Shown: positions 34,345 to 43,025 of the stretch, piece after piece | How positions within the stretch are numbered: the stretch's first letter is position 1 | How the letters are laid out: each line of letters begins with the position of its first letter | Assembly (NCBI GenBank): GCA_024403775.1 | Contig: JAKSRE010000004.1 | Location: 57,883-121,882 of the forward strand | Direction: 5' to 3' | DNA from: Clostridia bacterium | Lineage (GTDB): Bacteria; Bacillota; Clostridia; Saccharofermentanales; Saccharofermentanaceae | DNA length: 64,000 nt | Translations under genes and position numbers: made by a program | Notes under the pieces: generated by a model | Database searches by the model: none | The model's input: the letters and a program-made list of their open reading frames with translations, nothing else | Told to the model about the DNA's origin: nothing

Positions 34345-35799
34345 TTATCTGTTAAAGAATCCCTTTAATGCTGGATAAAGCTGCTTGAATTCCTTATATC
34401 TCTCGTCATACTTAGCAACATCCTCAGCATCTGGAAGTGTCTCAGTAACAGGCTTAACAATTGCCTTGATAGCCTCACCAACGTCCTTATATACGCCAGC
34501 AGCAACAGAAGCAAGCATAGCACCACCCAATGCTGGACCCTCGTCATTCTCTGTCTGGAGAAGCTTAATGTTAAGAACATCAGCAATAATCTTTCTCCAA
34601 AGTGGGCTCTTAGCACCACCACCACAAATTGAAGATACCTCAACATTTACACCGAGCTTCTTAGCAGCTTCAAAAGCGTCACGGAGAAGGAATGCAACAC
34701 CTTCAAATACAGCCTGTGTAAGATCCTCACGAGTATTATCCATGCTCATGCCGATAAAGCAAGCACGTGCGTTAACATCTGAACGCTCACCCATAAGATA
34801 TGGGAGGAAGAACACTCTATTCTCTCCAAGCTTTGTAATATTCTTCTGCTCAGCAGCAAAATCAGAAGTCTTGATAATCTCTTCCATCCACCACTTATTA
34901 CAGCTTGCAGCACTAAGCATACAACTCATAAGGTGGTAACCACCGTCAGCATGGCAGAATGAGTGCAAAGCGTTATTTGAATCAACACCATAATCGCTCA
35001 TTGAGATAAATACTGTACCACTTGTACCGATGGAGATATTACATCCACCACCGCCGTATACGCCCATTCCGATAGCAGCAGCAGCATTATCACCAGCACC
35101 AGCAGCAATTACTGTTGTCTCTGGAATTCCAAGCTCAGTAGCGATTGAAGGAAGGATTGTACCAATCTTCTCATAACTCTCGAATACTTTTGGAAGCCAC
35201 TCTTCCTTAATTGAGCAAATCTCACACATTTCCTTTGACCAACATCTGTTCTTTACATCAAAGTAAAGTGTACCAGCTGCATCAGATACATCTGTAGCAA
35301 AAACACCAGAAAGTCTGTATGCAAGATAGTCCTTTGGAAGACAAATCTTTGCAATCTTAGCAAAATTCTCTGGCTCCTTATCCTTTACCCAAAGAACCTT
35401 TGGAGCTGTAAAACCAGGGAATGCAATATTACCACAATATTCTGAAAGCTTATCCTTACCAATAACATTGTTAAGATAATCTGTCTCTTCACTTGATCTA
35501 CCATCATTCCACAAAATAGCTGGTCTAATAACTTCGTCATTGCTGTCGAGCATTACGAGTCCGTGCATCTGGCCACCAAAGCTGATACCTCTAACTTCGC
35601 TTGCATCAAAACCATTAAGCAAATCCTTGAGTCCGAGCATAACCTGCTCATACCAATCTGAAGGATTCTGCTCACTCCAAGCTGGATGAGGGAACTCAAC
35701 CTTATAACTTCTAGACAAAACGTTAAGACGCTTACCATTCTCATCCATAAGAAGAATCTTAACAGCAGATGTGCCCAAATCAATACCAATGAAATACAT
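34345..35799 (-). CDS. xylB: Xylulokinase (FGGY family)
   Basis: The 484-residue protein starts at MYFIGIDLGTSAVKILL, the phosphate-1 ATPase motif of FGGY kinases; GGAGGAAAG precedes this ATG. SFGGQMHGLVMLD is the substrate-loop signature of xylulokinases, with NISIGTSGTVF and GGGAKSPLWRKIIADVL in the C-terminal half. It phosphorylates D-xylulose (or a close ketopentose) to the 5-phosphate for transketolase. It is the first gene of a six-gene operon running to the unknown membrane protein at 29.5 kb, with a strong AT-rich promoter region upstream. Confidence 0.92.
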   Translation of the reverse strand: MYFIGIDLGTSAVKILLMDENGKRLNVLSRSYKVEFPHPAWSEQNPSDWYEQVMLGLKDLLNGFDASEVRGISFGGQMHGLVMLDSNDEVIRPAILWNDGRSSEETDYLNNVIGKDKLSEYCGNIAFPGFTAPKVLWVKDKEPENFAKIAKICLPKDYLAYRLSGVFATDVSDAAGTLYFDVKNRCWSKEMCEICSIKEEWLPKVFESYEKIGTILPSIATELGIPETTVIAAGAGDNAAAAIGMGVYGGGGCNISIGTSGTVFISMSDYGVDSNNALHSFCHADGGYHLMSCMLSAASCNKWWMEEIIKTSDFAAEQKNITKLGENRVFFLPYLMGERSDVNARACFIGMSMDNTREDLTQAVFEGVAFLLRDAFEAAKKLGVNVEVSSICGGGAKSPLWRKIIADVLNIKLLQTENDEGPALGGAMLASVAAGVYKDVGEAIKAIVKPVTETLPDAEDVAKYDERYKEFKQLYPALKGFFNR

Positions 35800-35841
35800 A
35801 ATCTTTCCTCCGTACATAATTACTCATAGTAATATGTAAAT

Positions 35842-35868
35842 ATTATAAATAATATACATTTTAGTCAA
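35842..35868 (-). promoter_or_regulatory. Candidate promoter of the xylB operon
   Basis: On the minus strand TTGACT (35863-35868) is followed by TATAAT (35842-35847) at 15 bases, or by TAATAT at 17 bases. Upstream lie TTGCATA (35908) and TTGCTAT (35928) on the plus strand, 20 bases apart, matching the motif seen near the other pentose genes. The 298 bases from 35800 to 36097 hold only this promoter, these sites and the terminator. Confidence 0.5.
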
Positions 35869-35940
35869 TTTCTAAAAAGCAAAATAATTATTAAAAATTT
35901 TGTCAATTTGCATAAATTTAACATTTGTTGCTATTATACA

Positions 35941-35975
35941 AAAAAACGCCAAGAACTAATCGTTCTATAGCGTTT
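35941..35975 (-). terminator. Rho-independent terminator after the DUF4236 gene
   Basis: AACGC plus AGAAC pair with GTTCT plus GCGTT around GATTA, followed by TTTTTTTG on the minus strand. A T-run on the other side makes it potentially bidirectional. It is about 125 bases past the stop codon. Confidence 0.7.
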
Positions 35976-36097
35976 TTTGCACAAAAAATAGTAGTTTTAT
36001 TCAAATATTCAGCATAAAAACAGTAGTTACGAGAATTTGTCTGTTTTTTTACATAAATTGCTTTAACAAAAATTGCTTTTTACAATTTTCATATGAA

Positions 36098-37090
36098 TTA
36101 TAATCTGCTAACTTCTCTGAATCCGTTTGTCTTTGAGAATGACATATTACACTCAAGAGCTCCAAGAGCATCAGATGGATCAATCTTCTCCATGTTAATC
36201 TCTGAAAGTCTGGATTTGTCAATTGCAACAGAAAGAATTGTAACCTCTTCTTCATTACCGGTTGCAGGATTCAATGCAGAATCAACAGCGTGAATAATAA
36301 CTCTCTCGATTGGAAGAAGTGCAAATAAATCACGAGCAACACGAATTACTGTACTACAAACATAATCCTGTACAAGTTCATTATAAGCTGTCTTTGACAT
36401 AGCCTTCTCTGAAAGCTTACCAGAAGCAAGAATTGAATAAACATTGGTTGGAACTACTTCATCAGACTTTACAGTGAACTCTACTGTCATCTGGTCATCA
36501 TCTTCTGTACCAACTTCAAAGCCACTACCATAATCCAACAAATCATCGAAAGGCTTCATCTGATCAACTACCTCAAGATAAGCATCGATGTCACCATCTA
36601 ACACCTTTCCTGCAAGTTCATGAAGCTTCTCCCAGTTCTCATAGTCCTCAGTGCCCTTCTTATAGCCTGCTGGAACTGAATCAGTATTAATCTTTTCCCA
36701 TTCAATAGTATCATCACAAGTTCTGTGAATTGTCTGAATAGCATTTACATATGCCTCGTACTCAGCAACAGTCTTCTCTGCTTCACTTGAAGGAGCCTTT
36801 GAGTCCTTGGCAGTCTTGATAATTGGACTCTTTCCACCCTCAGCTGCAGCTTCTTCTTTGTTCTTCTTACCGAACTTATTCTTGAGAGCACCACCAATTT
36901 TCTTTACATTAGTCTGCTTTGTGTAATATACACCAGTTCCTGGAATACCAACTGAAGTAGTTGCACGACCAGTAGCGCTGATAGTCTGGCGAAGGCCCTT
37001 TCTACCAAAACTAAAGCTTGGTCCAGACTTACTGAGATTAATCTTCATTCCATGGCCAAGTGAAATGCTCTTACGGAAATTTAAACCCAT
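36098..37090 (-). CDS. DUF4236-domain protein paired with an SNF2 helicase
   Basis: The protein has 330 residues. Residues 1-60 form a DUF4236 domain (MGLNFRKSISLGHGMKINL, SFSFGRKGLRQTISATGRATTSVGIPGTGVYYTKQ). This domain has a repetitive beta pattern and unknown function. A charged linker at about 65-95 leads to a mixed alpha/beta region of about 230 residues that I do not recognise. No signal peptide or membrane helix is visible. The gene begins 3 bases after the SNF2 helicase stop, with AGGAGG before the ATG, so the two proteins are probably made together and may act together. Confidence 0.82.
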   Translation of the reverse strand: MGLNFRKSISLGHGMKINLSKSGPSFSFGRKGLRQTISATGRATTSVGIPGTGVYYTKQTNVKKIGGALKNKFGKKNKEEAAAEGGKSPIIKTAKDSKAPSSEAEKTVAEYEAYVNAIQTIHRTCDDTIEWEKINTDSVPAGYKKGTEDYENWEKLHELAGKVLDGDIDAYLEVVDQMKPFDDLLDYGSGFEVGTEDDDQMTVEFTVKSDEVVPTNVYSILASGKLSEKAMSKTAYNELVQDYVCSTVIRVARDLFALLPIERVIIHAVDSALNPATGNEEEVTILSVAIDKSRLSEINMEKIDPSDALGALECNMSFSKTNGFREVSRL

Positions 37091-37093
37091 TTT

Positions 37094-39349
37094 TTATTCC
37101 TCCTGCTTGTTATCTTCAATTTTTTGTACTTCTTGTTCACTAGATACTTCTGCATCTTCCTTATTACTGTCAATACCTTCATCAGTATCAGTAATTCCAT
37201 ATGCAGCACGTTCTTCTTCTATAATATCATTAATTATAGATTTATTTACAGAATCTATCTCAGATTCGTCGGCAAAATTCTCAAATACTTCACTCTTCTC
37301 TTTGAGAATCTCTATTACTCGCTCATCAACAGTCTTTGATGCAAGAATTCTATAAACCAAAACAGAATTTGCCTGACCCATTCGATAACAACGTGAGATT
37401 GCCTGATTCTCAATTGAAGGCTTCCACTGAGGTTCACAAAGAATAACTACACTTGCGCACTGGATGTTTAAGCCAACACCACCAGCAGTAATCTGACTTA
37501 CGAGAACCGTACCATCCTCTGCCTTTGCAAATTCATCAATAATCCCCTGTCTTTTATCAGAAGAAATAGCACCTGTAATAGTTCCAAAACATCTGTCACC
37601 AAGTGCTTCCTGAACACGATTAATTGTATCGAGGAAGAAAGAGAAAATAATAATTTTACGCTTATTCTCTTTAGCATCATTACATATCTCGATAATTCTG
37701 TTAAGCTTACATGAATCCTCAATTTTCTCGGCATTATAGGATACTCGTCTCATATCAGCCATATTCTTACTGAAAAGAGACTGCTTATAAACCTTGGTCT
37801 CATTCTCTCCAAGTTTACACCATTCTTCAGACTCTACTTTCTCAGGAAGTTCTGTCAAAACATCTTCTCTTACTCTTCTTAAGTAAACTGGAGCAATCTT
37901 CTCCTTAAACTCTGGAGCCTTACTTAATGCACGCATACTATTAAGTTCACCTGAAAGATTGGGACGTAAAAGACTTATAAGGAATATCATCTCTTCGACT
38001 TTATTTTCGAGAGGAGTACCAGTCATAAAGAGACAATGATCTGTATTCTCGCTAACCTTCTTCAAGGCTACAGTACGTTTTGCATCTGGATTTTTTACAT
38101 AATGTGCCTCATCTACAACAAGCATATCAATTGTCTTATTAGGGCTATTCTCTTCCCCTTCTGATGAAGTCTGAAGTAAATCAAGATCAAGTCTAGTAAG
38201 AGTCTCGAAAGTAGTAATTGCAACACCACCATTATCGAGCCATCTTTTATACTCATCTTCTCTGTCATTACCATATATTTCCATTGTTTCCATCTTACTG
38301 TGAGTTGAAATCTCTCTTCCCCAGTTAACAAGAACGCTTACTGGACATACAACAAGGAATCTATTACAGCCCTGCATTTTAAGATGTGCCATAGCAGCAA
38401 TTGCCTGCATAGTTTTACCAAGACCCATCTCATCACCAAGAAGAACTCGCTCCTGATTAATAATATATTTCGTACCAAATTCCTGATAAGAACGAAGAGT
38501 AGCATTCATAAGTGACAAATCTGGTTTTAAAGCCTCAATCTCTGCTATCAGTTCTTTCGGTAACTGGAAAATCTCTGCCTCTGTTTTAAGAGTGCCTTTA
38601 CCGCAAATTTTCTCAAGAAGAGCATAAAATGGTGCTGTATTCTTCTTGTATTCAGTAAGAGCTATATCTTTATTAGCGGAAGCAATTAAGGAATCATATT
38701 TTTGCTTGGCATTTCCAGCTTCATCAAAATAGCCAGAATCATAGACTTCCTTGATTGCTGAATAAGCATTTAATCTATTCTCTTTATTCTGCTTCTTTGT
38801 AAATAACCAGATTGAACTATAAAGAGCATCTGCATCAGAAATGTTATCAACTACAATTTGATGATAGGTATCGTAGTATTCATGGATCTTATCTTCAAGA
38901 TCAGAAGAATTGAGCAAAATAATACTATACAAAAGCTCAATCATTGAGACAGATTTCTCATCTTCTACATTAAGTGTAATAGCAGAAGAAGCCATTAACT
39001 TAATCTCATTACACTTTGTCTTTATCTTCGAAGCCTGAACGTCACCAATACCTTCGATAGCAGCCAGATCATTAATACTCATATCAACAACCTGAGCCAA
39101 ATCATTAATGCCAGCATTTTTGAGAGTAGAAACTTTAATTCCCTCATTATTACTGTTTAAGTCATCAATTGAAAGCTTCGAGAATCTCTCTTTACGCTGA
39201 ATATCTGCTAATTCCTTATGGAGTGCCTTAACATTCTTAGCTGGAGCCTTTAAATTATCACTTAATTCATTCCAGATCTTATCAGCAGTTTTGATAGCGG
39301 TTACTACTTTATTAGCATCAACCTTACTCGGTCTGTCATAATTTCCCAT
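37094..39349 (-). CDS. SNF2-family DEAD/DEAH helicase with N-terminal helix-hairpin-helix
   Basis: The 751-residue protein starts at the ATG preceded by GAGG. The N-terminal about 270 residues are unique to this protein type and include a helix-hairpin-helix (AAIEGIGDVQASKIKTKC) likely to touch DNA. The SNF2 motor is complete: DEMGLGKTMQAIAA (Walker A), VVDEAHYVKN (Walker B), TGTPLENK (motif III) and the helicase C domain with ITAGGVGLN and QAISRCYRMGQ. It is expected to translocate on duplex DNA and move or remove bound proteins. It is the first gene of a pair with the DUF4236 protein. Bacterial SNF2 proteins occur both in transcription recycling (RapA) and in defence systems; neither is shown here. 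Confidence 0.92.
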   Translation of the reverse strand: MGNYDRPSKVDANKVVTAIKTADKIWNELSDNLKAPAKNVKALHKELADIQRKERFSKLSIDDLNSNNEGIKVSTLKNAGINDLAQVVDMSINDLAAIEGIGDVQASKIKTKCNEIKLMASSAITLNVEDEKSVSMIELLYSIILLNSSDLEDKIHEYYDTYHQIVVDNISDADALYSSIWLFTKKQNKENRLNAYSAIKEVYDSGYFDEAGNAKQKYDSLIASANKDIALTEYKKNTAPFYALLEKICGKGTLKTEAEIFQLPKELIAEIEALKPDLSLMNATLRSYQEFGTKYIINQERVLLGDEMGLGKTMQAIAAMAHLKMQGCNRFLVVCPVSVLVNWGREISTHSKMETMEIYGNDREDEYKRWLDNGGVAITTFETLTRLDLDLLQTSSEGEENSPNKTIDMLVVDEAHYVKNPDAKRTVALKKVSENTDHCLFMTGTPLENKVEEMIFLISLLRPNLSGELNSMRALSKAPEFKEKIAPVYLRRVREDVLTELPEKVESEEWCKLGENETKVYKQSLFSKNMADMRRVSYNAEKIEDSCKLNRIIEICNDAKENKRKIIIFSFFLDTINRVQEALGDRCFGTITGAISSDKRQGIIDEFAKAEDGTVLVSQITAGGVGLNIQCASVVILCEPQWKPSIENQAISRCYRMGQANSVLVYRILASKTVDERVIEILKEKSEVFENFADESEIDSVNKSIINDIIEEERAAYGITDTDEGIDSNKEDAEVSSEQEVQKIEDNKQEE

Positions 39350-39422
39350 AAACACCTCGAAAAAAAATAACTATTAAATCCATTATATCAAAAAGAAGAT
39401 AAAATCATTCATATTTCCTGGC

Positions 39423-39455
39423 AAAAAAAGAACTGCTTCGTTACCGAAGCAGTTC
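39423..39455 (-). terminator. Rho-independent terminator after the SPFH gene
   Basis: GAACTGCTTCG and CGAAGCAGTTC form a perfect 11-bp stem with a 4-base loop, followed on the minus strand by TTTTTTTGCC. Confidence 0.9.
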
Positions 39456-39480
39456 CCGTAAAAACTACTAGAGATTTTGA

Positions 39481-40806
39481 TTAAGCCTGTGGCTTACCGC
39501 AGTTGCTACAGAACTTACCAGTATTCTTAGTACCACATGAGCAAATCCACTCACCTGCTGGCTGTGGCTGTCCACAATTGCTACAGAACTTACCTGTATT
39601 TGTTGTTCCGCAAGAACATGTCCAACCTGCTGCTGGAGCTGGCTGTGGCTGTCCACAATTGCTACAGAACTTACCTGTATTTGTTGTTCCACAAGCACAT
39701 GTCCAACCTGCAGCAGCTGGAGCTGCTGCTACTGGAGCTGGAGCCATCTGTGGAGCTGCCTGCTGCTGCTGACCAAGGAACTGGAATGCTGAATTTGCAG
39801 CACCCATGCCGCCCATTCCGCCAACCATGCCCATGCCCATGAAGCCGTTAACAGCACCATTTGCATTTGCAGCTGCAGTATTCATAGCCTGTGTCTGACC
39901 AAGAACTGCCTGCGCTGCCAAAGCTGATGGATCAGCACCAAACATCTTAGACTGGTCAACCTGCTCGATTCTCTCACGTGACTTATCGTCAGGTGTGATA
40001 CCACCGATAGCAACTGACTCAACTACAACACCTCTGCCCTGGAGCCAATCAGCATCCAATGCATCCTGCATGTATGTACGAAGTCTTGACTGCTCTGATG
40101 GGAGGTTAGCGAACATAATCTTGTCCTGACCACCGCACTTATTAAGAACTTCTGAGAAACGATCAAGGAACTCAACACGTGGCTGCTTAGGTGAAGCTGG
40201 TGTACCCATGAAATCAGCAACTGTATAATCGCCTGAGATGCTTGAAAGCTGTGTCTTAAAGAATGTAACAGGATCCTCAATCTTGAATGAGAACTTACCG
40301 TTAAGTCTGATGTAGATATTACGATACTCAGGATCGTTGTATGGAAGTGGTGTTGGTGTACCAAAATTCTGATCTCTTACTTCAAGCATATTGATGAAGT
40401 AAATTCTCTGCTGCTGAGCAATCTCAGAACCAAACTTAAAACGATTCCAAGCCTCTGATACAGAAGCCTTGAGCTTCTCACCGAGCTTACCATCTGCAAA
40501 TACAGAAGGAGCTGTTGATGAATCCCAAGTATACATACCTGCCTTTGTTGTAACGTCTACAACTTCACCGTTGTTAACGAGTACACAAGCTGTTCCCTCT
40601 GGAACTGCAATCTTTGAACCATTTGTGATAACATCAACGTTACCCTTGTTCTTTCCATTCTTCATAGAAGCAGCGCCTCTACGAGCAATTACATCCTGAC
40701 CAAGTGAATCACATGTAAAGAATTCCAAATACTGATCTTTAACTGTAGAAGAAATGGCTGAACCTGCTACGCCCAATACGTTAGCAGCTAACATAATCAA
40801 ACCCAT
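39481..40806 (-). CDS. SPFH-domain (YdjI/virion-core-like) protein with three zinc ribbons
   Basis: The protein has 441 residues. The N-terminus is short and hydrophobic, and residues about 25-290 form an SPFH/band-7 domain of the kind in B. subtilis YdjI (FFTCDSLGQDVIARRGAA). A Gly/Met/Ala-rich stretch (GFMGMGMVGGMGGMGAAN) and an Ala/Pro linker follow. The C-terminus carries three tandem zinc ribbons of the form W-x-C-x-C-G-T-x-N-T-G-K-F-C-S-N-C-G. SPFH proteins oligomerise at membranes; YdjI-type proteins are linked to membrane stress and PspA-like systems. It is monocistronic with AGGAGG before the ATG and a strong terminator. Confidence 0.88.
   Translation of the reverse strand: MGLIMLAANVLGVAGSAISSTVKDQYLEFFTCDSLGQDVIARRGAASMKNGKNKGNVDVITNGSKIAVPEGTACVLVNNGEVVDVTTKAGMYTWDSSTAPSVFADGKLGEKLKASVSEAWNRFKFGSEIAQQQRIYFINMLEVRDQNFGTPTPLPYNDPEYRNIYIRLNGKFSFKIEDPVTFFKTQLSSISGDYTVADFMGTPASPKQPRVEFLDRFSEVLNKCGGQDKIMFANLPSEQSRLRTYMQDALDADWLQGRGVVVESVAIGGITPDDKSRERIEQVDQSKMFGADPSALAAQAVLGQTQAMNTAAANANGAVNGFMGMGMVGGMGGMGAANSAFQFLGQQQQAAPQMAPAPVAAAPAAAGWTCACGTTNTGKFCSNCGQPQPAPAAGWTCSCGTTNTGKFCSNCGQPQPAGEWICSCGTKNTGKFCSNCGKPQA
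39484..39715 (-). repeat. Three tandem zinc-ribbon coding repeats
   Basis: The 3' end of the SPFH gene contains three copies of a roughly 70-80 base unit encoding W-(T/I)-C-x-C-G-T-x-N-T-G-K-F-C-S-N-C-G-x-P-Q. The two copies nearest the linker (about 39560-39715) are almost identical in DNA, while the terminal copy has diverged. Linkers differ by a few residues. Confidence 0.85.
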
Positions 40807-40912
40807 AACCCTATCCTCCTAAAAAGTTTTTACGTTTCACGCATGACTAAATTCTACCATTTTTAGAATTTATCAACAAGTCGAATAGGTTAATATTTTT
40901 TTAAAATATCAC

Positions 40913-41608
40913 TTAGTAATCATATCTAATTGACTGATTAAGACGTACTAATTCGCCATGGAGATTTGAAAGCATATTTTTCTGTTCCATCTCATCATAT
41001 AAATCAGCCATAATTGTAGTCGCAAGAAGTGGACAGCCTGTGAGCTTTGAAGCCTCGAGAATCATTGCATCACCGTCGATTATTGAATCTGGAGTAGTCT
41101 CTGACAACAAATTTGTATTATTGATATAGCCTGAAATTTTCATTTTCGCTGAAGATTCAAGGAGGGCTGTCATCTCTGCAATCTGCTCTGGAGTAGATGT
41201 GAATGGACGGAGTGTATTTACAACCATAAATAAATTTGAGCTAAATCCCTTAAGTCTACCTGTAAGAGTTCCAAGAACATTTGCACCAAGGTCCTCTCCA
41301 CCAATATCATAAACACCAACATAATTATCATCATCAAAAATAGCATACATCTCACCAGATAAAGCAGGTACATCTACGTTAGAATTGGCATAAGATGGGC
41401 AAATAACTCTGATATTAAGATTCTCCAGTCTTCTTGCAGCATCTGCAGAACGATAAAAAGGATTAACAATATCGAGGTCTGCCAGAAGGACCTTTTGTTC
41501 AGGCTTCTCTTCCTTCATAATTCGAGCGGCATTTACTGAAATCTCAGACTTACCACTACCATAAGCACCAATAAAAATATTAAGTCTCTTCTCGCTAAAA
41601 ATGCTCAT
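40913..41608 (-). CDS. P-loop NTPase, function unknown
   Basis: The 231-residue cytoplasmic protein has a Walker A loop, IFIGAYGSGKSE, near the N-terminus, an ADLDIVNPFYRS segment like the switch region of ParA/MinD-type SIMIBI NTPases, and DIGGEDLGANVLG as a candidate Walker B/switch II. I do not recognise a named family. It stands alone, divergent from the phosphoglycerate mutase gene, with AGGAGACGCAAT before the ATG. Such proteins appear in many Clostridia as uncharacterised nucleotide-binding proteins. Confidence 0.8.
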   Translation of the reverse strand: MSIFSEKRLNIFIGAYGSGKSEISVNAARIMKEEKPEQKVLLADLDIVNPFYRSADAARRLENLNIRVICPSYANSNVDVPALSGEMYAIFDDDNYVGVYDIGGEDLGANVLGTLTGRLKGFSSNLFMVVNTLRPFTSTPEQIAEMTALLESSAKMKISGYINNTNLLSETTPDSIIDGDAMILEASKLTGCPLLATTIMADLYDEMEQKNMLSNLHGELVRLNQSIRYDY

Positions 41609-41720
41609 ATTGCGTCTCCTAAAGATATTATTGACTAATTATACCAAATTATTAAAATTACTATATTGATAATAATACAAGAAATATTATTGAAAACGAA
41701 GAAAGTTTAGGTATAACGGA

Positions 41721-42950
41721 ATGAAATACTTATTAATATTAGGGGATGGCATGGCAGATCATAAGATTCCTGCACTTGATAACAAGACTCCTCTTGCCTT
41801 TGCAAAAAAGGATGACATTGATGCTTTATCCAGTCAGTCAGTTCTTGGCATGGTAAAAACTATTCCTGATGGAATGGAGCCTGGTTCTGGTCCAGCTAAT
41901 ATGGCGGTTATGGGATACGCACCAGAAAAATTTTATACTGGCCGTTCGCCTCTTGAGGCAGTTAGTCTTGGAATCAATATGACAAAGGACGACACTGCTT
42001 ATAGAACAAATCTCGTTACTATCGACATTCCAGAAGGTAAAAACTACGAAGATGCAACTATGGTTGATTATTCTTCTGGTGAGATATCAACAGCTGAAGC
42101 TACTGAACTTATAAAGGCTGTTGAAGACGAGTTTGGAAAAGACGGTATTCACTTCTTCCCTGGCAGAAGTTACAGACACTGCCTTATCTGGGATAAAGGA
42201 CCTCTTGATATAGTATTTACACCACCCCATGACATTACAGGAAAGCCTGTAATGGGACATTTACCAACAGGAGACAGATCAGATATCATTCTTGATATGA
42301 TGAAAAGATCTTATGAGATTCTTAACAATCATCCAATCAATATTGAGAGAAGTAAGCGTGGTCTTAATAAAGCAAATTCAATTTGGCTTTGGGGTCAGGG
42401 TACCAAGCCAAAAACTCCTGACTTTACTGAAGAATATGGAATGCACGGAACAATGATTTCTGCTGTTGATCTTCTCTTTGGTCTTGCACGCTGTTCAGGT
42501 CTAGATGTTGTAGAAGTTGAAGGCGCTACCGGCACAAAGGAGACAAACTTTACTGGTAAGGCTGAGGCTGCAATAAACGCTTTTAAAAACGGCAGTGACT
42601 ATGTATATATACACCTTGAAGCACCAGATGAATGTGGTCATCAGGGAGATATCGAAGGTAAAGTATTTTCTATCGAACAAATTAATGATAAGATTTTCGC
42701 TCCTGTCTTCGACTATTTGTGTGAAAACAAAGAAATTAACGGAGAGGATTTCCATGTTATGATTCTTCCTGACCATCCTACTCCTATTGAGACAAGAACT
42801 CATGCATCTGAAGAAGTTCCTTTCCTTCTTTTTAAATCAGAAGACCCTGAGGAGCAGTCAGAGAATAGTATTTATACAGAAGAATTTTGTATGAACACTG
42901 GTATTCGATTTAAAACTGCACCTGATTTATTTAAGGCTTTTATGCCATAA
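41721..42950 (+). CDS. apgM: Cofactor-independent phosphoglycerate mutase (ApgM type)
   Basis: The 409-residue protein belongs to the archaeal-type 2,3-bisphosphoglycerate-independent mutase family in the alkaline phosphatase superfamily. It has LLILGDGMADHKIPALDNKTPL with the first metal Asp, GSGPANMAVMGY with the likely phospho-Ser region, HLEAPDECGHQGD and ILPDHPTPIETRTHASEEVPF with the metal-binding His/Asp residues. It interconverts 3- and 2-phosphoglycerate in glycolysis. Paralogues were once called homoserine kinases, which remains a weaker alternative. It is a single gene followed by a strong terminator. Confidence 0.92.
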   Translation: MKYLLILGDGMADHKIPALDNKTPLAFAKKDDIDALSSQSVLGMVKTIPDGMEPGSGPANMAVMGYAPEKFYTGRSPLEAVSLGINMTKDDTAYRTNLVTIDIPEGKNYEDATMVDYSSGEISTAEATELIKAVEDEFGKDGIHFFPGRSYRHCLIWDKGPLDIVFTPPHDITGKPVMGHLPTGDRSDIILDMMKRSYEILNNHPINIERSKRGLNKANSIWLWGQGTKPKTPDFTEEYGMHGTMISAVDLLFGLARCSGLDVVEVEGATGTKETNFTGKAEAAINAFKNGSDYVYIHLEAPDECGHQGDIEGKVFSIEQINDKIFAPVFDYLCENKEINGEDFHVMILPDHPTPIETRTHASEEVPFLLFKSEDPEEQSENSIYTEEFCMNTGIRFKTAPDLFKAFMP

Positions 42951-42968
42951 AAATTTACTGGAATCCCA

Positions 42969-43013
42969 TAAAAAAATAGTCATCAGTGCTTTAACACTGA
43001 TGACTATTTTTAT
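42969..43013. terminator. Bidirectional terminator between apgM and the CAP/DUF4214 gene
   Basis: AAAATAGTCATCAGTG pairs perfectly over 16 bp with CACTGATGACTATTTT around a 6-base loop, with a T-run on the plus strand and an A-run giving Ts on the minus strand. It lies between two convergent genes and can serve both. Confidence 0.92.
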
Positions 43014-43025
43014 TTGCATTCTTAC

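Noticed and set aside
34385..34939. Plus-strand open frame of 184 codons antisense to xylulokinase
   Set aside because: It is a shadow of the xylB reading frame, has Ser-rich composition from reversed codons, and matches no family.
36057..36085. Two TTGCTTT copies after the DUF4236 gene as further AraC-motif sites
   Set aside because: They lack the TTGCYA core, lie downstream of a gene rather than at a promoter, and fit AT-rich background.
39484..39715. Zinc-ribbon repeats as a CRISPR-like or minisatellite array
   Set aside because: The repeats are in frame, encode Cys-rich zinc ribbons and number only three, so they are protein-coding duplications.
40913..41608. P-loop protein as a cobyrinic acid synthase or a standard ParA
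   Set aside because: The Walker A is GAYGSGKSE without the deviant KGG..T of ParA, and no family-specific C-terminal domain is present.
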